From assembly GCA_012840125.1 (NCBI GenBank), contig DULZ01000090.1:1-42569 (forward strand): a stretch of DNA of 42,569 nucleotides. The letters are read 5' to 3'. Below are positions 1 through 10,880 of this stretch, piece by piece. Each line of letters opens with the position of its first letter. Positions within the stretch are counted from its first letter, which is position 1. Under the pieces are notes generated by a model. That model made no database searches. It saw only the letters and a list, made by a program, of their open reading frames with translations, and had not been told where the DNA came from. The translations under genes and the position numbers were made by a program. This DNA comes from Clostridia bacterium. Its GTDB lineage: Bacteria; Bacillota; DULZ01.

Positions 1-36
1 CTGCCCGCCGGCCGCCAGGAGAGAGGAAGGTGCAGG

Positions 37-372
37 ATGAGCAAGCTGAAGCGGTTCTTTCTTTTACTGGGGCTGCTGGTGTTGATTGCCGGCATTAATG
101 CCATCACCGGGGATGTGGATGGTCCGGGAGGTCCCGATTATCCAAGGCTCATCCGTTATCATCATAACGGGTTGGAAGGTGAATTAACGGTACTGGGACG
201 GGATTTCCGCCTCTCCCCGGAAGCGATACAAGCCGTGGAGCGGGTAGAGACCTGGCGCGTGTACTTGGAGAGTTTCTTGGAGCGGGTGGAAGAGATCGTG
301 GAGAAATACGGGCGGCAGGCCAGGGAAATGATGCAGGACCTCAGGGACAGCGCCGGGGAATTTCTTTTATAA
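37..372 (+). CDS. Small membrane-anchored or secreted protein, unknown function
   Basis: The 111-residue product opens with a short basic stretch (MSKLKR) and a hydrophobic segment at about residues 7-24, so it is either exported or held by one N-terminal membrane anchor. The rest is soluble, with a charged, probably helical C-terminal half (about 60-108). No family is recognised. A purine-rich Shine-Dalgarno stretch (GAGAGGAAGG, 21-30) sits 6 bases before the ATG. The next gene, murJ, begins 11 bases after the stop, so the two are probably co-transcribed. A second frame is open from base 1 to a TGA at 38-40 that overlaps this ATG as ATGA, so an upstream gene may end here, but too little is visible to call it. 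Confidence 0.6.
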   Translation: MSKLKRFFLLLGLLVLIAGINAITGDVDGPGGPDYPRLIRYHHNGLEGELTVLGRDFRLSPEAIQAVERVETWRVYLESFLERVEEIVEKYGRQAREMMQDLRDSAGEFLL

Positions 373-383
373 GGTGAAGTAAG

Positions 384-1934
384 ATGGCCGGGAACAGACA
401 AATGGCCAAAGCCGCAGGGTTTATCATGGGCACCATGATCCTTTCCCGGCTGCTGGGCTACCTGCGGGATTTAGTCATTTATGCCAATTTCGGTCAAAGC
501 CGCTTGACTGATGCTTATCATGCCGCTTTTTCCATACCCGATTTCCTCTACATGCTGCTGGTGGGCGGGGCGTTGAGCTCTGCCTTTATTCCTGTTTTCT
601 CCGGGTTGCTGGCCCGGGAGAAGGAAGAGCAAGCCTGGGAAGTGGCCAGTATCGTGTTGAACTGGATCCTGATTGGCCTTCTCCTCGGTACCGTCACCGG
701 GTGGTTTTTTACGCCCCAATTGATCCGGCTGCTGGTGCCGGGTTTTGCGGAAGAAAGCCTGGGTTTGACCGTGTACATGGCCCGTATTATGCTTTTGCAA
801 GTGATACTGCTGTCCGTCAGCGGCCTTATCACCGGAGTCTTGCACGCCCACAAGCGGTTCCATCCCCCGGCCCTGGGTTCCGTCTTGTACAACCTGGGGA
901 TTATCGCTTTTGGTTACTGGCTGTCCCGCTCCATGGGGATTGCCGGCTTTGCCGTGGGAGTGGTGGTGGGAGCTTTGCTCCATTTATTGATCCAACTGCC
1001 GGCCCTGGCCGGGGTCAAACCCCGGTACCGGTTGTCCTGGGACCTGCACCACCCGGAGGTGGGGCAGTTGCTGAAGCTGTTCCTCCCGGTCCTTCTCGGC
1101 TTGGCGGTAATGCAGTTTAACGTGTTCATCACCCAGCATATGGCCTCCGGTTTGGACGGGGGCTTGCTCACGGCCCTGCAGACGGGGCACCGGCTGATGC
1201 AGCTGCCCGTCGGGGTGTTTGCCGTGGCCATCTCGGTGGCTGTGTTTCCTACCCTGGCGGAACATGCCGCCAAGGATGATGTAACAGCGCTGGGGCGGGA
1301 CACGTCCTTGGGGCTTCGTTTTATTATTTTCCTGGCTTTGCCGGCCACCGTAGGCTTGGTGGTGCTGCGGGTACCCCTGGTGCGCCTGCTACTGCAGGTG
1401 GGGGAGTTTACCGCCCGGCATACGGAGGCGACCGCCCAGGCCCTGCTTTATTACTGCCTTGGGATCTGCGCTTATGGGGCCGTCCAGCTCCTGAGCCGGG
1501 CTTTTTACGCCCTGCGGGATACAGCCACTCCGGTGGTGGTGGGGATGCTGGCGGTGGGGCTGAACCTGGCCGGCAGTTGGTACCTCAAAGGGCCGCTGGG
1601 GCACGGCGGATTGGCCCTGGCCTATTCCCTGGCAGGTATATTTCATGGGGTAACCCTGTACTGGATCTTGCAGGGGAAGTTACAGGACAATTCTTTGGGT
1701 ATTATTCTTTCATTTTGTAAGAGCCTGCTGGCTTCCCTGGTCATGGGCGTCGTGGTCCATGTCACGGCCCTGGGCGGGGAAACCTGGTTTGATGTGACCG
1801 GGAAAACCGGCCAGCTGCTGCAGGTGAGCCTGGCAGCCCTGAGCGGCGGCTTAGTTTACGGGTGGCTGGCCCGGGTGCTGGAGATGGAGGAGATGATGCT
1901 AATCCGGCGGCTCTGGCGCCAAAAATTTTCCTGA
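384..1934 (+). CDS. murJ: Lipid II flippase MurJ (MviN family)
   Basis: The 516-residue polytopic membrane protein is a MurJ/MviN member of the MOP exporter superfamily. It moves lipid-linked peptidoglycan precursor across the cytoplasmic membrane. The N-terminus carries the family pattern ILSRLLGYLRDLVIYANFG (about 20-38) followed by TDAYHAAFSIPDFLY, and later QLPVGVFAVAISVAVFPTL and SRAFYALRDTATPV, both typical of the family. About 13-14 hydrophobic segments are visible and the length is normal. The ATG is preceded by AAGGTGAAG. It is the last gene before a recognisable promoter for lepA. Related MOP flippases are the only real alternative, and the motifs favour MurJ. Confidence 0.93.
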   Translation: MAGNRQMAKAAGFIMGTMILSRLLGYLRDLVIYANFGQSRLTDAYHAAFSIPDFLYMLLVGGALSSAFIPVFSGLLAREKEEQAWEVASIVLNWILIGLLLGTVTGWFFTPQLIRLLVPGFAEESLGLTVYMARIMLLQVILLSVSGLITGVLHAHKRFHPPALGSVLYNLGIIAFGYWLSRSMGIAGFAVGVVVGALLHLLIQLPALAGVKPRYRLSWDLHHPEVGQLLKLFLPVLLGLAVMQFNVFITQHMASGLDGGLLTALQTGHRLMQLPVGVFAVAISVAVFPTLAEHAAKDDVTALGRDTSLGLRFIIFLALPATVGLVVLRVPLVRLLLQVGEFTARHTEATAQALLYYCLGICAYGAVQLLSRAFYALRDTATPVVVGMLAVGLNLAGSWYLKGPLGHGGLALAYSLAGIFHGVTLYWILQGKLQDNSLGIILSFCKSLLASLVMGVVVHVTALGGETWFDVTGKTGQLLQVSLAALSGGLVYGWLARVLEMEEMMLIRRLWRQKFS

Positions 1935-1959
1935 CTTTTGACAGAAACTTTGTTATAAT
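1931..1959 (+). promoter_or_regulatory. Sigma-A promoter for lepA-hemW
   Basis: The -10 box TATAAT (1954-1959) is a perfect match and has the extended TG one base upstream (1951-1952). The -35 is CTGACT (1931-1936, 4 of 6) with a 17-base spacer. It overlaps the murJ stop codon. The start site should lie near 1966, about 48 bases before lepA. Confidence 0.65.
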
Positions 1960-2013
1960 ATCTTTTTAGGATAAAAAATGCACATCTTTGCGTGGGACAA
2001 GGGAGAGGTTTAG

Positions 2014-3825
2014 ATGACCCGGAATTACCGGCAAGAAAACATTCGCAATTTTTGCATCATCGCCCATATCGATCACGGCAAGTCCACCATGGCCGATCGT
2101 TTACTGGAGTATACAGGTGCCGTTAGTCAAAGGGAAATGGAAGAACAGCTGCTGGACCAGATGGAATTGGAGCGGGAGCGGGGCATTACGATTAAATTGA
2201 AAGCGGTGCGCCTCACCTACCGGGCCAAGGATGGACAAGAATATGTTCTCAATTTGATTGACACCCCGGGTCATGTGGATTTCACTTATGAGGTATCCCG
2301 CAGCCTGGCGGCTTGTGAGGGGGCCCTCCTGATCGTGGATGCCGCTCAGGGTATTGAAGCCCAGACCCTGGCCAATGTGTACCTGGCCCTGGAACATGAC
2401 TTGGAGATCATTCCCGTGATCAATAAGATAGACTTGCCCAGCGCCGACCCGGAAAGGGTTAAGCAAGAAATCGAAGAAGTGATCGGATTGGATGCGTCAG
2501 GGGCCATCCTGGCCTCGGCCAAGACAGGGCAGGGGACGGAGGAGATCCTGGAGGCCATCGTCCACCGCATTCCCCCGCCGAAAGGATCCGCGGCTGCTCC
2601 CTTAAGGGCGTTGATTTTTGATTCTCATTTTGACAGCTACAAAGGGGCCATCCCTTATGTGCGGGTGGTCGAGGGCAAGATCGCCAAGGGCATGGAGATT
2701 AAGATGATGTCCACGGGGATGACTTTTGAAGTGAATGAAGTCGGTGTGTTTACCCCGGAGATGCGGCTGATTGACAGCCTGTATCCGGGTGAGGTAGGTT
2801 TTCTCGCGGCCAGTATTAAGAATGTTTCCGATACCCGGGTGGGGGATACCATTACCAGTGCCGCGGAACCGGCCAAGGAACCTTTGCCGGGATACAAAAA
2901 GGCCGTGCCCATGGTATACTGCGGCTTGTACCCGGTGGAAACCAATGATTACGAGGACCTGAAGGAAGCCCTGGAAAAGCTGAAGCTCAATGATGCATCC
3001 CTGTATTTTGAGCCGGAAACTTCCACCGCCCTGGGCTTCGGCTTCCGGTGCGGCTTTTTGGGGCTCTTGCACATGGAAATTATCCAGGAAAGGTTGGAGC
3101 GGGAATACGGGCTGAATCTCATCACCACCGCCCCCAGCGTCGTTTACCGGGTGACCAAAACCAATGGGGAAGTGCTGCTGGTGGATAACCCGTCCCTCTT
3201 GCCGGATCCCCAGTTCATCGAAACCATCGAGGAGCCTTACGTCAAAGCTTCCATCATGGTACCCAGCGAGTTTGTGGGAGCGGTGATGGAGCTTTGCCAG
3301 GAAAAAAGAGGTACTTTCAAGAATATGGAATACATCACCACCAACCGGGTGCTGCTGACCTATGCCATGCCGTTAAGTGAAACCATTTATGATTTCTTCG
3401 ACCAGTTGAAATCCCGCACCAAGGGGTATGCGTCTTTGGATTATGAAGTAACCGGCTACCAGGTGTCCCAACTGGTCAAGTTGGACATCTTGATTAACGG
3501 TGAAGTGGTTGATGCCCTGTCTTGCATCGTCCACCGGGACACAGCCTATTACCGGGGCAGGGCCTTGGTGGAGAAACTGCGGCGCATCATTCCCCGCCAG
3601 TTGTTCGAAGTGCCGATTCAAGCCGCCATCGGCAACAAGGTCATTGCCAGGGAAACGGTGAAAGCTTTGCGCAAAAATGTGCTGGATAAGTGTTACGGCG
3701 GGGACGTGACCCGGAAGAAGAAACTGTTGGAAAAACAGAAAGAAGGCAAGAAGCGGATGAAACAGCTGGGCAGCGTGGAAATCCCGCAAGAAGCATTTAT
3801 GGCGGTGTTGAGTATTGACGATTAA
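2014..3825 (+). CDS. lepA: Elongation factor 4 (LepA), ribosome-associated GTPase
   Basis: The 603-residue translational GTPase is full length for LepA/EF4, which acts on the ribosome and promotes back-translocation or initiation quality under stress. G1 AHIDHGKST is at 17-25, the GITIK switch I sequence at about 57-61, G3 DTPGHVDF at 83-90, G4 NKID at 137-140 and SAKTG at about 167. The C-terminal domain, with the [20 protein letters not shown] motif characteristic of LepA, is intact. The start is ATG with GGAGAGG upstream. hemW follows after 13 bases, so the two form an operon. Confidence 0.97.
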   Translation: MTRNYRQENIRNFCIIAHIDHGKSTMADRLLEYTGAVSQREMEEQLLDQMELERERGITIKLKAVRLTYRAKDGQEYVLNLIDTPGHVDFTYEVSRSLAACEGALLIVDAAQGIEAQTLANVYLALEHDLEIIPVINKIDLPSADPERVKQEIEEVIGLDASGAILASAKTGQGTEEILEAIVHRIPPPKGSAAAPLRALIFDSHFDSYKGAIPYVRVVEGKIAKGMEIKMMSTGMTFEVNEVGVFTPEMRLIDSLYPGEVGFLAASIKNVSDTRVGDTITSAAEPAKEPLPGYKKAVPMVYCGLYPVETNDYEDLKEALEKLKLNDASLYFEPETSTALGFGFRCGFLGLLHMEIIQERLEREYGLNLITTAPSVVYRVTKTNGEVLLVDNPSLLPDPQFIETIEEPYVKASIMVPSEFVGAVMELCQEKRGTFKNMEYITTNRVLLTYAMPLSETIYDFFDQLKSRTKGYASLDYEVTGYQVSQLVKLDILINGEVVDALSCIVHRDTAYYRGRALVEKLRRIIPRQLFEVPIQAAIGNKVIARETVKALRKNVLDKCYGGDVTRKKKLLEKQKEGKKRMKQLGSVEIPQEAFMAVLSIDD

Positions 3826-3838
3826 AGGGGAATAAATC

Positions 3839-4978
3839 TTGACTACCGGCCTGTACATCCACATACCATTTTGTATAAGGAAATGTTATTACTGTGATTT
3901 TGTTTCCTACCCCGGCAGCCCGCCGGAAACCAGGCAGGCTTACCTGGCCGCTCTCGAGCAGGAGATGGCCTTGTACCGGCAGTTATTGCCGGTGCAGGAT
4001 TTGCAGCTGGAAACCCTATACCTAGGCGGCGGCACTCCCACGTGCCTTTCTACCCAAGAGCTCAGGCGCGTCTTACAGGCCAGCCGTCTTTTTTTTCACT
4101 GGCTGCCCGGCATCGAGGTGACCGTGGAAGCAAATCCCGGCACCATTGACCGGGAAAAGATGGAGATGCTCAAAGAAGAAGGGGTGAACCGCCTGTCCGT
4201 TGGGGCCCAGTCCTTCCACCCGGCGGAGCTCCGGCGGATGGGCCGCATCCACGGGGTGGATGAGATTAGGGACACCGTACGGCTGGCCCGTGAAAGCGGC
4301 ATCAACAATATCAGCTTGGATTTAATCTACGGTTTGCCGGAGCAGACCCTAAAAGACTGGCAGCAGACCCTGGAGGAAGCGCTGGCCCTGGCACCGGAAC
4401 ATTTATCTGCCTATGGTCTTAATATAGAACCGGGGACTCCCTGGGGTGACATGGAAGCCGCCGGGAGGTTGGCTCCTGCCGGTGAAGACACGGCCCGGGC
4501 TATGTATGACGAGGTGCGAAACCGGTGCGCCGGCCGGGGCTATCAACATTATGAAATTTCTAATTTTGCCAAGCCGGGCTATGAGTGCCGCCACAACCTG
4601 CGCTACTGGTTGATGGAACCCTACTTGGGCCTGGGAGCCGCCGCATCCTCATGCTACCGCAGCCGGAGGTGGACCAATGTCCATGACCTCAATGATTATA
4701 CGACTTTGGTAAGCCGGGGCCAGGCACCGGTGGCGGAGGAGATTTACCTGGACCGGCAAAGCCGGATGGCGGAGACCGTTTTCCTGGGCTTGCGTACCTT
4801 AAAAGGGGTGTCCCTGGCCGCTTTTCAAGCAGAATTTGGTGCGGCGCTCACCGAGATATTTCCTGCCGAAGTGGAAAAACTCTTGAAAGAAAAACTGGTC
4901 ATTATCGAGGATGAACATCTAAGGCTGACATCTTTTGGTTTGCCCGTTGCAAACCTGGTCTTCCAGGAATTTATCTAG
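3839..4978 (+). CDS. hemW: HemW, radical SAM haem chaperone (coproporphyrinogen III oxidase-like)
   Basis: The 379-residue radical SAM protein has the iron-sulfur motif CxxxCxxC at C12, C16 and C19 and the following GGGTPT SAM-binding motif. The C-terminal HemW features HYEISNFAKPGYECRHNLRYW and GLGAAAS are present. It lacks the N-terminal extension of true HemN, so the haem-trafficking HemW role is more likely than coproporphyrinogen oxidation. The start is TTG, supported by AAAGGGG 8 bases upstream. The lepA-hemW-hrcA order is typical of Firmicutes. Confidence 0.92.
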   Translation: MTTGLYIHIPFCIRKCYYCDFVSYPGSPPETRQAYLAALEQEMALYRQLLPVQDLQLETLYLGGGTPTCLSTQELRRVLQASRLFFHWLPGIEVTVEANPGTIDREKMEMLKEEGVNRLSVGAQSFHPAELRRMGRIHGVDEIRDTVRLARESGINNISLDLIYGLPEQTLKDWQQTLEEALALAPEHLSAYGLNIEPGTPWGDMEAAGRLAPAGEDTARAMYDEVRNRCAGRGYQHYEISNFAKPGYECRHNLRYWLMEPYLGLGAAASSCYRSRRWTNVHDLNDYTTLVSRGQAPVAEEIYLDRQSRMAETVFLGLRTLKGVSLAAFQAEFGAALTEIFPAEVEKLLKEKLVIIEDEHLRLTSFGLPVANLVFQEFI

Positions 4979-4999
4979 GGTCTCCCCGGTCCTTTTATC

Positions 5000-5028
5000 T
5001 TGACAAAAGGGCCGGCAAATGATATTTT
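5000..5028 (+). promoter_or_regulatory. Sigma-A promoter of the hrcA-dnaK heat-shock operon
   Basis: TTGACA (5000-5005), a 17-base spacer and TATTTT (5023-5028) form a strong sigma-A promoter. The predicted start site, around 5035, lies just before the CIRCE operator, so HrcA bound there would block initiation or early elongation. Confidence 0.8.
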
Positions 5029-5041
5029 CAAGATGAAAGAA

Positions 5042-5068
5042 TTAGCACTCAGTAAAGCAGAGTGCTAA
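5042..5068 (+). promoter_or_regulatory. CIRCE operator (HrcA binding site)
   Basis: TTAGCACTC (5042-5050), nine bases, then GAGTGCTAA (5060-5068) is a perfect match to the CIRCE inverted repeat. It lies between the promoter and hrcA and implies autorepression of the chaperone operon by HrcA, with release on heat stress. Confidence 0.97.
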
Positions 5069-5085
5069 CAAAAAGGGTGAGGGCA

Positions 5086-6114
5086 ATGCCGATGGATGAG
5101 CGCAAGAAAAAGGTGTTACTGGCCATTGTCAAGGATTTCATTTCTACCGCAGAGCCCGTTGGTTCCAGAACAATTGCCCGCAAGTATAAAATCGGTGTCA
5201 GTCCGGCCACCATTCGCAATGAAATGGCTGATTTGGAGGAAATGGGATATATCGAGCAGCCTCATACCTCTGCCGGTAGGATCCCCTCCGACAGCGGTTA
5301 TCGCTATTATGTTGATTGCCTGATGGAAAAAGAGACCCTGGGAGAGGCGGAAAAGGAGTACATCAGGCAGCGTTTTTCAAAACGCATGCGCGACATGCAG
5401 GAAGTGATCAATACCAGCGCCCAGCTTTTGTCAGAGATGTCCAACTATACCTCGCTGATCATGGGGCCTTATCAAAAAACGGACCGGATCAAGCAGGTGG
5501 CGCTGCTGCCCATTGCTACGGACAAGGCATTGCTGGTGGCCGTGTCCCAGTCGAATATCGTCAGCAACTATTTAATTGACATTCCTCCCAGCCTGAGCGA
5601 GGCTGATCTGGAACGAGTTGCCCAGGTTTGGAACAGCCGGTTCAAAGGAGTGGCTGTCACGGACATCGGGCAAGAAGTCCTAAACGACATTTACCAGGAG
5701 CTCTATGCCTACCGCCGGGTGGTGCAAGCCATTGTGGAAGTACTGGCAGGCAAGAGCGGGAAAGATGCGGGACCGGTCTCTTTAAGCGGTACGCTGAAAA
5801 TCCTGAACCAGCCGGAATTTAAGGACTTGGACAAAGTACGGGGCATCTTGGAGCTGTTGGAAAGTCCGGACGTGATCAAGAAAATCCTATCCGATACCCC
5901 GCAGGGAGGGTTAGCCATCAAAATCGGTTCCGAGAACCGCCTGGAAGGCATCAACGAGTGCAGTGTCGTTACCGCCACTTATGTGGTGGACGGGGAATTA
6001 ATGGGCCATATCGGTATTCTCGGACCGACCCGGATGGATTACGCCAAAGTGGTGACGCTGGTGGAGGAATTCGCCCGGCAGCTGCGGGAGGCCATTCAAA
6101 AACTCTATGAATAG
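5086..6114 (+). CDS. hrcA: Heat-inducible transcription repressor HrcA
   Basis: The 342-residue HrcA has an N-terminal winged helix (DERKKKVLLAIVKDFISTAEPVGSRTIA, then VSPATIRNEMADLEEMGYIEQPHTSAGRIP) and a C-terminal GAF-like dimerisation domain. It represses its own operon through CIRCE, and its activity is normally tuned by GroEL. The reading frame is open back to a GTG at 5062, but that lies inside CIRCE. ATG 5086 has AAAAGGGTGAGG upstream; ATG 5092 is an alternative. It is the first gene of hrcA-grpE-dnaK-dnaJ. Confidence 0.95.
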   Translation: MPMDERKKKVLLAIVKDFISTAEPVGSRTIARKYKIGVSPATIRNEMADLEEMGYIEQPHTSAGRIPSDSGYRYYVDCLMEKETLGEAEKEYIRQRFSKRMRDMQEVINTSAQLLSEMSNYTSLIMGPYQKTDRIKQVALLPIATDKALLVAVSQSNIVSNYLIDIPPSLSEADLERVAQVWNSRFKGVAVTDIGQEVLNDIYQELYAYRRVVQAIVEVLAGKSGKDAGPVSLSGTLKILNQPEFKDLDKVRGILELLESPDVIKKILSDTPQGGLAIKIGSENRLEGINECSVVTATYVVDGELMGHIGILGPTRMDYAKVVTLVEEFARQLREAIQKLYE

Positions 6115-6147
6115 CTTGATGAGCATATGTTCGCAACTTGGTAGGAC

Positions 6148-6173
6148 AGGACAGCCGGCTTTCAGGCTGTCCT
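6148..6173 (+). terminator. Hairpin between hrcA and grpE, possible attenuator
   Basis: AGGACAGCC (6148-6156) pairs perfectly with GGCTGTCCT (6165-6173) around an 8-base loop and is followed by a T-rich but interrupted stretch (GGTTTCTTGGTTTT). It could cause partial termination after hrcA, or act as a processing or stability element that lets grpE-dnaK-dnaJ be expressed at a different level from the repressor. Confidence 0.6.
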
Positions 6174-6223
6174 GGTTTCTTGGTTTTACATAATATATGG
6201 AAGGTAGAGGGTGGTGTAAAGGG

Positions 6224-6877
6224 TTGGTAGAAGAGAAAGGCGTGCAAGAAGACTTGAAGCAGGTAGAACAGGAAGAAGTCTTGGCAACCGGGCAGGATGA
6301 ACCGGCGGTAGATGACGCTGCAGGTGAAGCTGCCGGTGCCGCAACGGCAGGGGAAATGACCGCCCGGGAAGAGGACACAGGAGGCCAGGCGGAACCTGGC
6401 TGCCCGGAGCTGGAACAGCAGATCCGGGAGCAGCAGGAGGAAATTGAATCTCTAACCAACCGGTTGGCCAGGCTGCAGGCGGATTTTGACAACTACCGGC
6501 GCAGAACCCGGAAGGAAATGGAGGACCTCATCCGGTTTGGGTCCGAACGGGTCATTACCGCCCTGCTTCCCGTGTTAGATAACTTTGAAAGAGCTTTGCA
6601 AGCGGCGGAGAACAAGCCGGAAGTCAGCCAATTCGCCACTGGGGTGGAAATGATCTACCGCCAGTTGATGGACATATTGGCCAAGGAAGGAGTAACCGTG
6701 ATTCCCACGGCCAATCAACCTTTTGATCCGGAAAAACATCATGCCGTGGCTCAAGTGGAGACCACGGAATTGGCAGATAACATGATTGTGCAGGAACTGC
6801 AAAAAGGCTATGCGCTCCATGGCAAAGTAATCCGGCCCAGTGCCGTGAGTGTCGCCAAGAACGTAGCGCAGGATTAA
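6224..6877 (+). CDS. grpE: GrpE, nucleotide exchange factor for DnaK
   Basis: GrpE speeds ADP release from DnaK. The product has a long acidic N-terminal tail, a helical dimerisation stalk (ELEQQIREQQEEIESLTNRLARLQADFDNYRRRTRKE) and the C-terminal beta-wing domain with LPVLDNFERAL, PFDPEKHHAVAQVE and GYALHGKVIRPSAVSV. The start is uncertain. An ATG at 6197 has no Shine-Dalgarno and would add the residues MEGRGWCKG, which do not look like GrpE. TTG 6224 follows GAGGGTGG at a good distance and gives 217 residues. It sits between hrcA and dnaK, as expected. Confidence 0.93.
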   Translation: MVEEKGVQEDLKQVEQEEVLATGQDEPAVDDAAGEAAGAATAGEMTAREEDTGGQAEPGCPELEQQIREQQEEIESLTNRLARLQADFDNYRRRTRKEMEDLIRFGSERVITALLPVLDNFERALQAAENKPEVSQFATGVEMIYRQLMDILAKEGVTVIPTANQPFDPEKHHAVAQVETTELADNMIVQELQKGYALHGKVIRPSAVSVAKNVAQD

Positions 6878-6922
6878 TGCAAAGGCATCATCAGTTATTC
6901 TTATGGTGTGAAGGAGGCGTGA

Positions 6923-8749
<1,827 letters not shown>

Positions 8750-8772
8750 GGGCTGGAAAGAAGGGAAATAGG

Positions 8773-9915
8773 TTGGCCAAGAGGGATTATTATGAGATTC
8801 TCGGTGTCCCCAGGGGGGCCACCCAAGAAGAGATAAAAAAGGCATACCGTAAACTGGCCCGCAAGTATCACCCGGATGTCAATCCGGGTGATAAACAAGC
8901 GGAAGAGCGGTTCAAGGAAATCACCGAGGCTTATGAGGTGTTAAGCGACGAGCAGAAGAGGGCCCAGTATGACCAGTTCGGGCATGTAGGGGACACCGGG
9001 GCCGGTTTTGGCGGCTTTGGTGGTTTCCAGGGTACCGGTTTCGGCGGCCTGGATGATATCTTTGACATGTTTTTCGGCGGAACCGGTTTCGGCGGCGCCA
9101 AGGCCAACCGGGGACCCCAGCCCCAGCGGGGTGCCGATCTCCGCTATGATTTAACCATTGATTTCGAAGAGGCTGCTTTCGGGGTGAAGAAGAATATCTC
9201 CATCCCGCGGACGGAGACCTGCAGCACCTGCGGCGGAACGGGGGCAGCCCCCGGCACCAGTCCCAGCAAGTGCAATGTCTGCGGCGGAACCGGGGAAATT
9301 CGCACCACCCAAAACACTCCCTTTGGCCGCTTCCAAAGTATCCGCACCTGTCATCGTTGTCAAGGGACCGGGGAAATTATTACGACTCCTTGCAGCACGT
9401 GCCATGGGCAAGGGCGGGTCCGCCGCACCCGCCACATTACGATTACGGTGCCCCCCGGCGTCGATACGGGGTCCCGCTTGCGGGTAGCCGGGGAAGGAGA
9501 AGCAGGTCTGTTAGGTGGACCCCCCGGGGATTTATATGTCATAATTAAGGTAAGACCTCACAAAATATTCCAGCGCCAAGATGATGACGTCTACGTGGAA
9601 ATTCCCATTTCCGTGGTGCAGGCCGCTTTGGGTGATGAGGTGGAAATTGAGACCCTGGACGGGAAAGATAGAATTCGCATTCCCGAGGGTACCCAGAACG
9701 GGGCTACCTTTACCCTTAAAGGAAAAGGTATTCCCAGGCTGCACGGTTCCGGCCGGGGCGATCAGATCGTGAAAGTACACGTGGTCGTACCCACCAACTT
9801 GAACGAGAAGCAAAAGCAGCTGCTCAAAGAATTCGGCAAGACCCTGGGCAAAACCAATTTTCAACTGAAAGACAAGAGTTTTTTTGAACGAGTAAAGGAA
9901 GCCTTCATGGGTTAG
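8773..9915 (+). CDS. dnaJ: Chaperone DnaJ (type I Hsp40)
   Basis: The 380-residue co-chaperone stimulates DnaK ATPase and delivers clients. The J-domain has the HPD motif at residues 33-35. A Gly/Phe-rich linker follows (about 75-120), then a zinc domain with four repeats ([32 protein letters not shown]) and the C-terminal substrate domains. All key cysteines are present. The start is TTG with AAGGGAAATAGG upstream, 23 bases after dnaK. Confidence 0.97.
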   Translation: MAKRDYYEILGVPRGATQEEIKKAYRKLARKYHPDVNPGDKQAEERFKEITEAYEVLSDEQKRAQYDQFGHVGDTGAGFGGFGGFQGTGFGGLDDIFDMFFGGTGFGGAKANRGPQPQRGADLRYDLTIDFEEAAFGVKKNISIPRTETCSTCGGTGAAPGTSPSKCNVCGGTGEIRTTQNTPFGRFQSIRTCHRCQGTGEIITTPCSTCHGQGRVRRTRHITITVPPGVDTGSRLRVAGEGEAGLLGGPPGDLYVIIKVRPHKIFQRQDDDVYVEIPISVVQAALGDEVEIETLDGKDRIRIPEGTQNGATFTLKGKGIPRLHGSGRGDQIVKVHVVVPTNLNEKQKQLLKEFGKTLGKTNFQLKDKSFFERVKEAFMG

Positions 9916-9943
9916 AGACAAATATTAAGAAAGGCGGTTTTCC

Positions 9944-10879
9944 ATGAGCAATTGGCGGGAGATAACGGTAGAAACCACGGAAGAAGCGGCTGAAGCGGTA
10001 GCCAACTTATTTTATGAGGTGGGCGCCCAAGGGGTGGTGATAGAGGATCCCCGGGTGATTGCCCGTTACTTGGAGGAGAATGTTTGGGATGCTTACGAGC
10101 TGCCCTCGGAGCTTCTTGAGGCGGAAAACATCGTGATCAAAGTTTACCTGCCAGTAGACGAGCGATTGGAAGAGCGCCTGAAGCTGTTTGAAAGCAGGCT
10201 GGCCGGTTTAGAGCGCTATTTCGTATCCTGGCTGGCCAAAGTCTCCTATGCGGAAATTGCGGAAGCTGATTGGTCTTCTGCTTGGAAAACCTATTACAAA
10301 CCCCAGCGGGTTGGCGAACGGGTGGTCATCAGCCCTTCCTGGGAACAATATGAAGCTCAACCCGGTGATATTGTGGTTTGGCTGGATCCGGGGATGGCAT
10401 TTGGTACCGGCAGCCATCCTACCACGGCCATGCTGATCCAGCTGATGGAGAGGTACTTGGCCCCCGGCAGTGACGTGGTGGACGTGGGCACCGGGTCCGG
10501 GGTGCTGGCTATTGTGGCCGCCAAATTAGGCGCCAAATCGGTCCTGGCTTTGGATATCGATACCCTGGCCGTGGAAATTGCCGAGCAAAACGCGGCTTTA
10601 AACGCAGTGAGCAGGATCGTTTCCGTGCGGTACAACGACCTGTTGATGGGGTTGGAAGGCCGGTATCAAATGATAACGGCCAACATTACCGCTGACCCGA
10701 TCCTGGCCCTGCTGCCGGATGCCCGCCGGCTGCTGGACCCGGGCGGAGTGCTGCTGGCCTCCGGCATTATCCGGCACCGGTACCGGGATATAGAGGCGAA
10801 GCTCCGTGCATTAGGCTACACCTTAGTGGAAACCTTAACGGAAGGAGAATGGGTTTCCCTGGCGGCGAGGAAGGATTGA
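9944..10879 (+). CDS. prmA: Ribosomal protein L11 methyltransferase PrmA
   Basis: The 311-residue SAM-dependent methyltransferase trimethylates ribosomal protein L11. An N-terminal substrate-recognition domain is followed by the class I Rossmann fold with motif I VVDVGTGSGVLAIVAAKLGA and ALDID. The post-I region has NITADPILALLPD where many homologues have NIxANPL. LDPGMAFGTGSHPTT just before motif I is diagnostic for PrmA. The position after dnaJ and before rsmE is conserved in Clostridia. rsmE begins after a single intervening base, so the two are co-transcribed. Confidence 0.95.
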   Translation: MSNWREITVETTEEAAEAVANLFYEVGAQGVVIEDPRVIARYLEENVWDAYELPSELLEAENIVIKVYLPVDERLEERLKLFESRLAGLERYFVSWLAKVSYAEIAEADWSSAWKTYYKPQRVGERVVISPSWEQYEAQPGDIVVWLDPGMAFGTGSHPTTAMLIQLMERYLAPGSDVVDVGTGSGVLAIVAAKLGAKSVLALDIDTLAVEIAEQNAALNAVSRIVSVRYNDLLMGLEGRYQMITANITADPILALLPDARRLLDPGGVLLASGIIRHRYRDIEAKLRALGYTLVETLTEGEWVSLAARKD

Positions 10880-10880
10880 T

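Noticed and set aside
701-1120. 139-codon plus-strand ORF inside murJ and similar long minus-strand ORFs inside dnaK, glyS and pgpH
   Set aside because: Shadows of GC-rich coding sequence with no ribosome sites and no recognisable protein families.
1938-1959. TTGACA followed by TATAAT before lepA
   Set aside because: The spacer between them is only 10 bases; the -10 works better with CTGACT at 1931-1936 and the extended TG.
5062-5085. GTG start for hrcA inside CIRCE
   Set aside because: It lies in the operator arm without a ribosome site; HrcA homology starts at 5086-5092.
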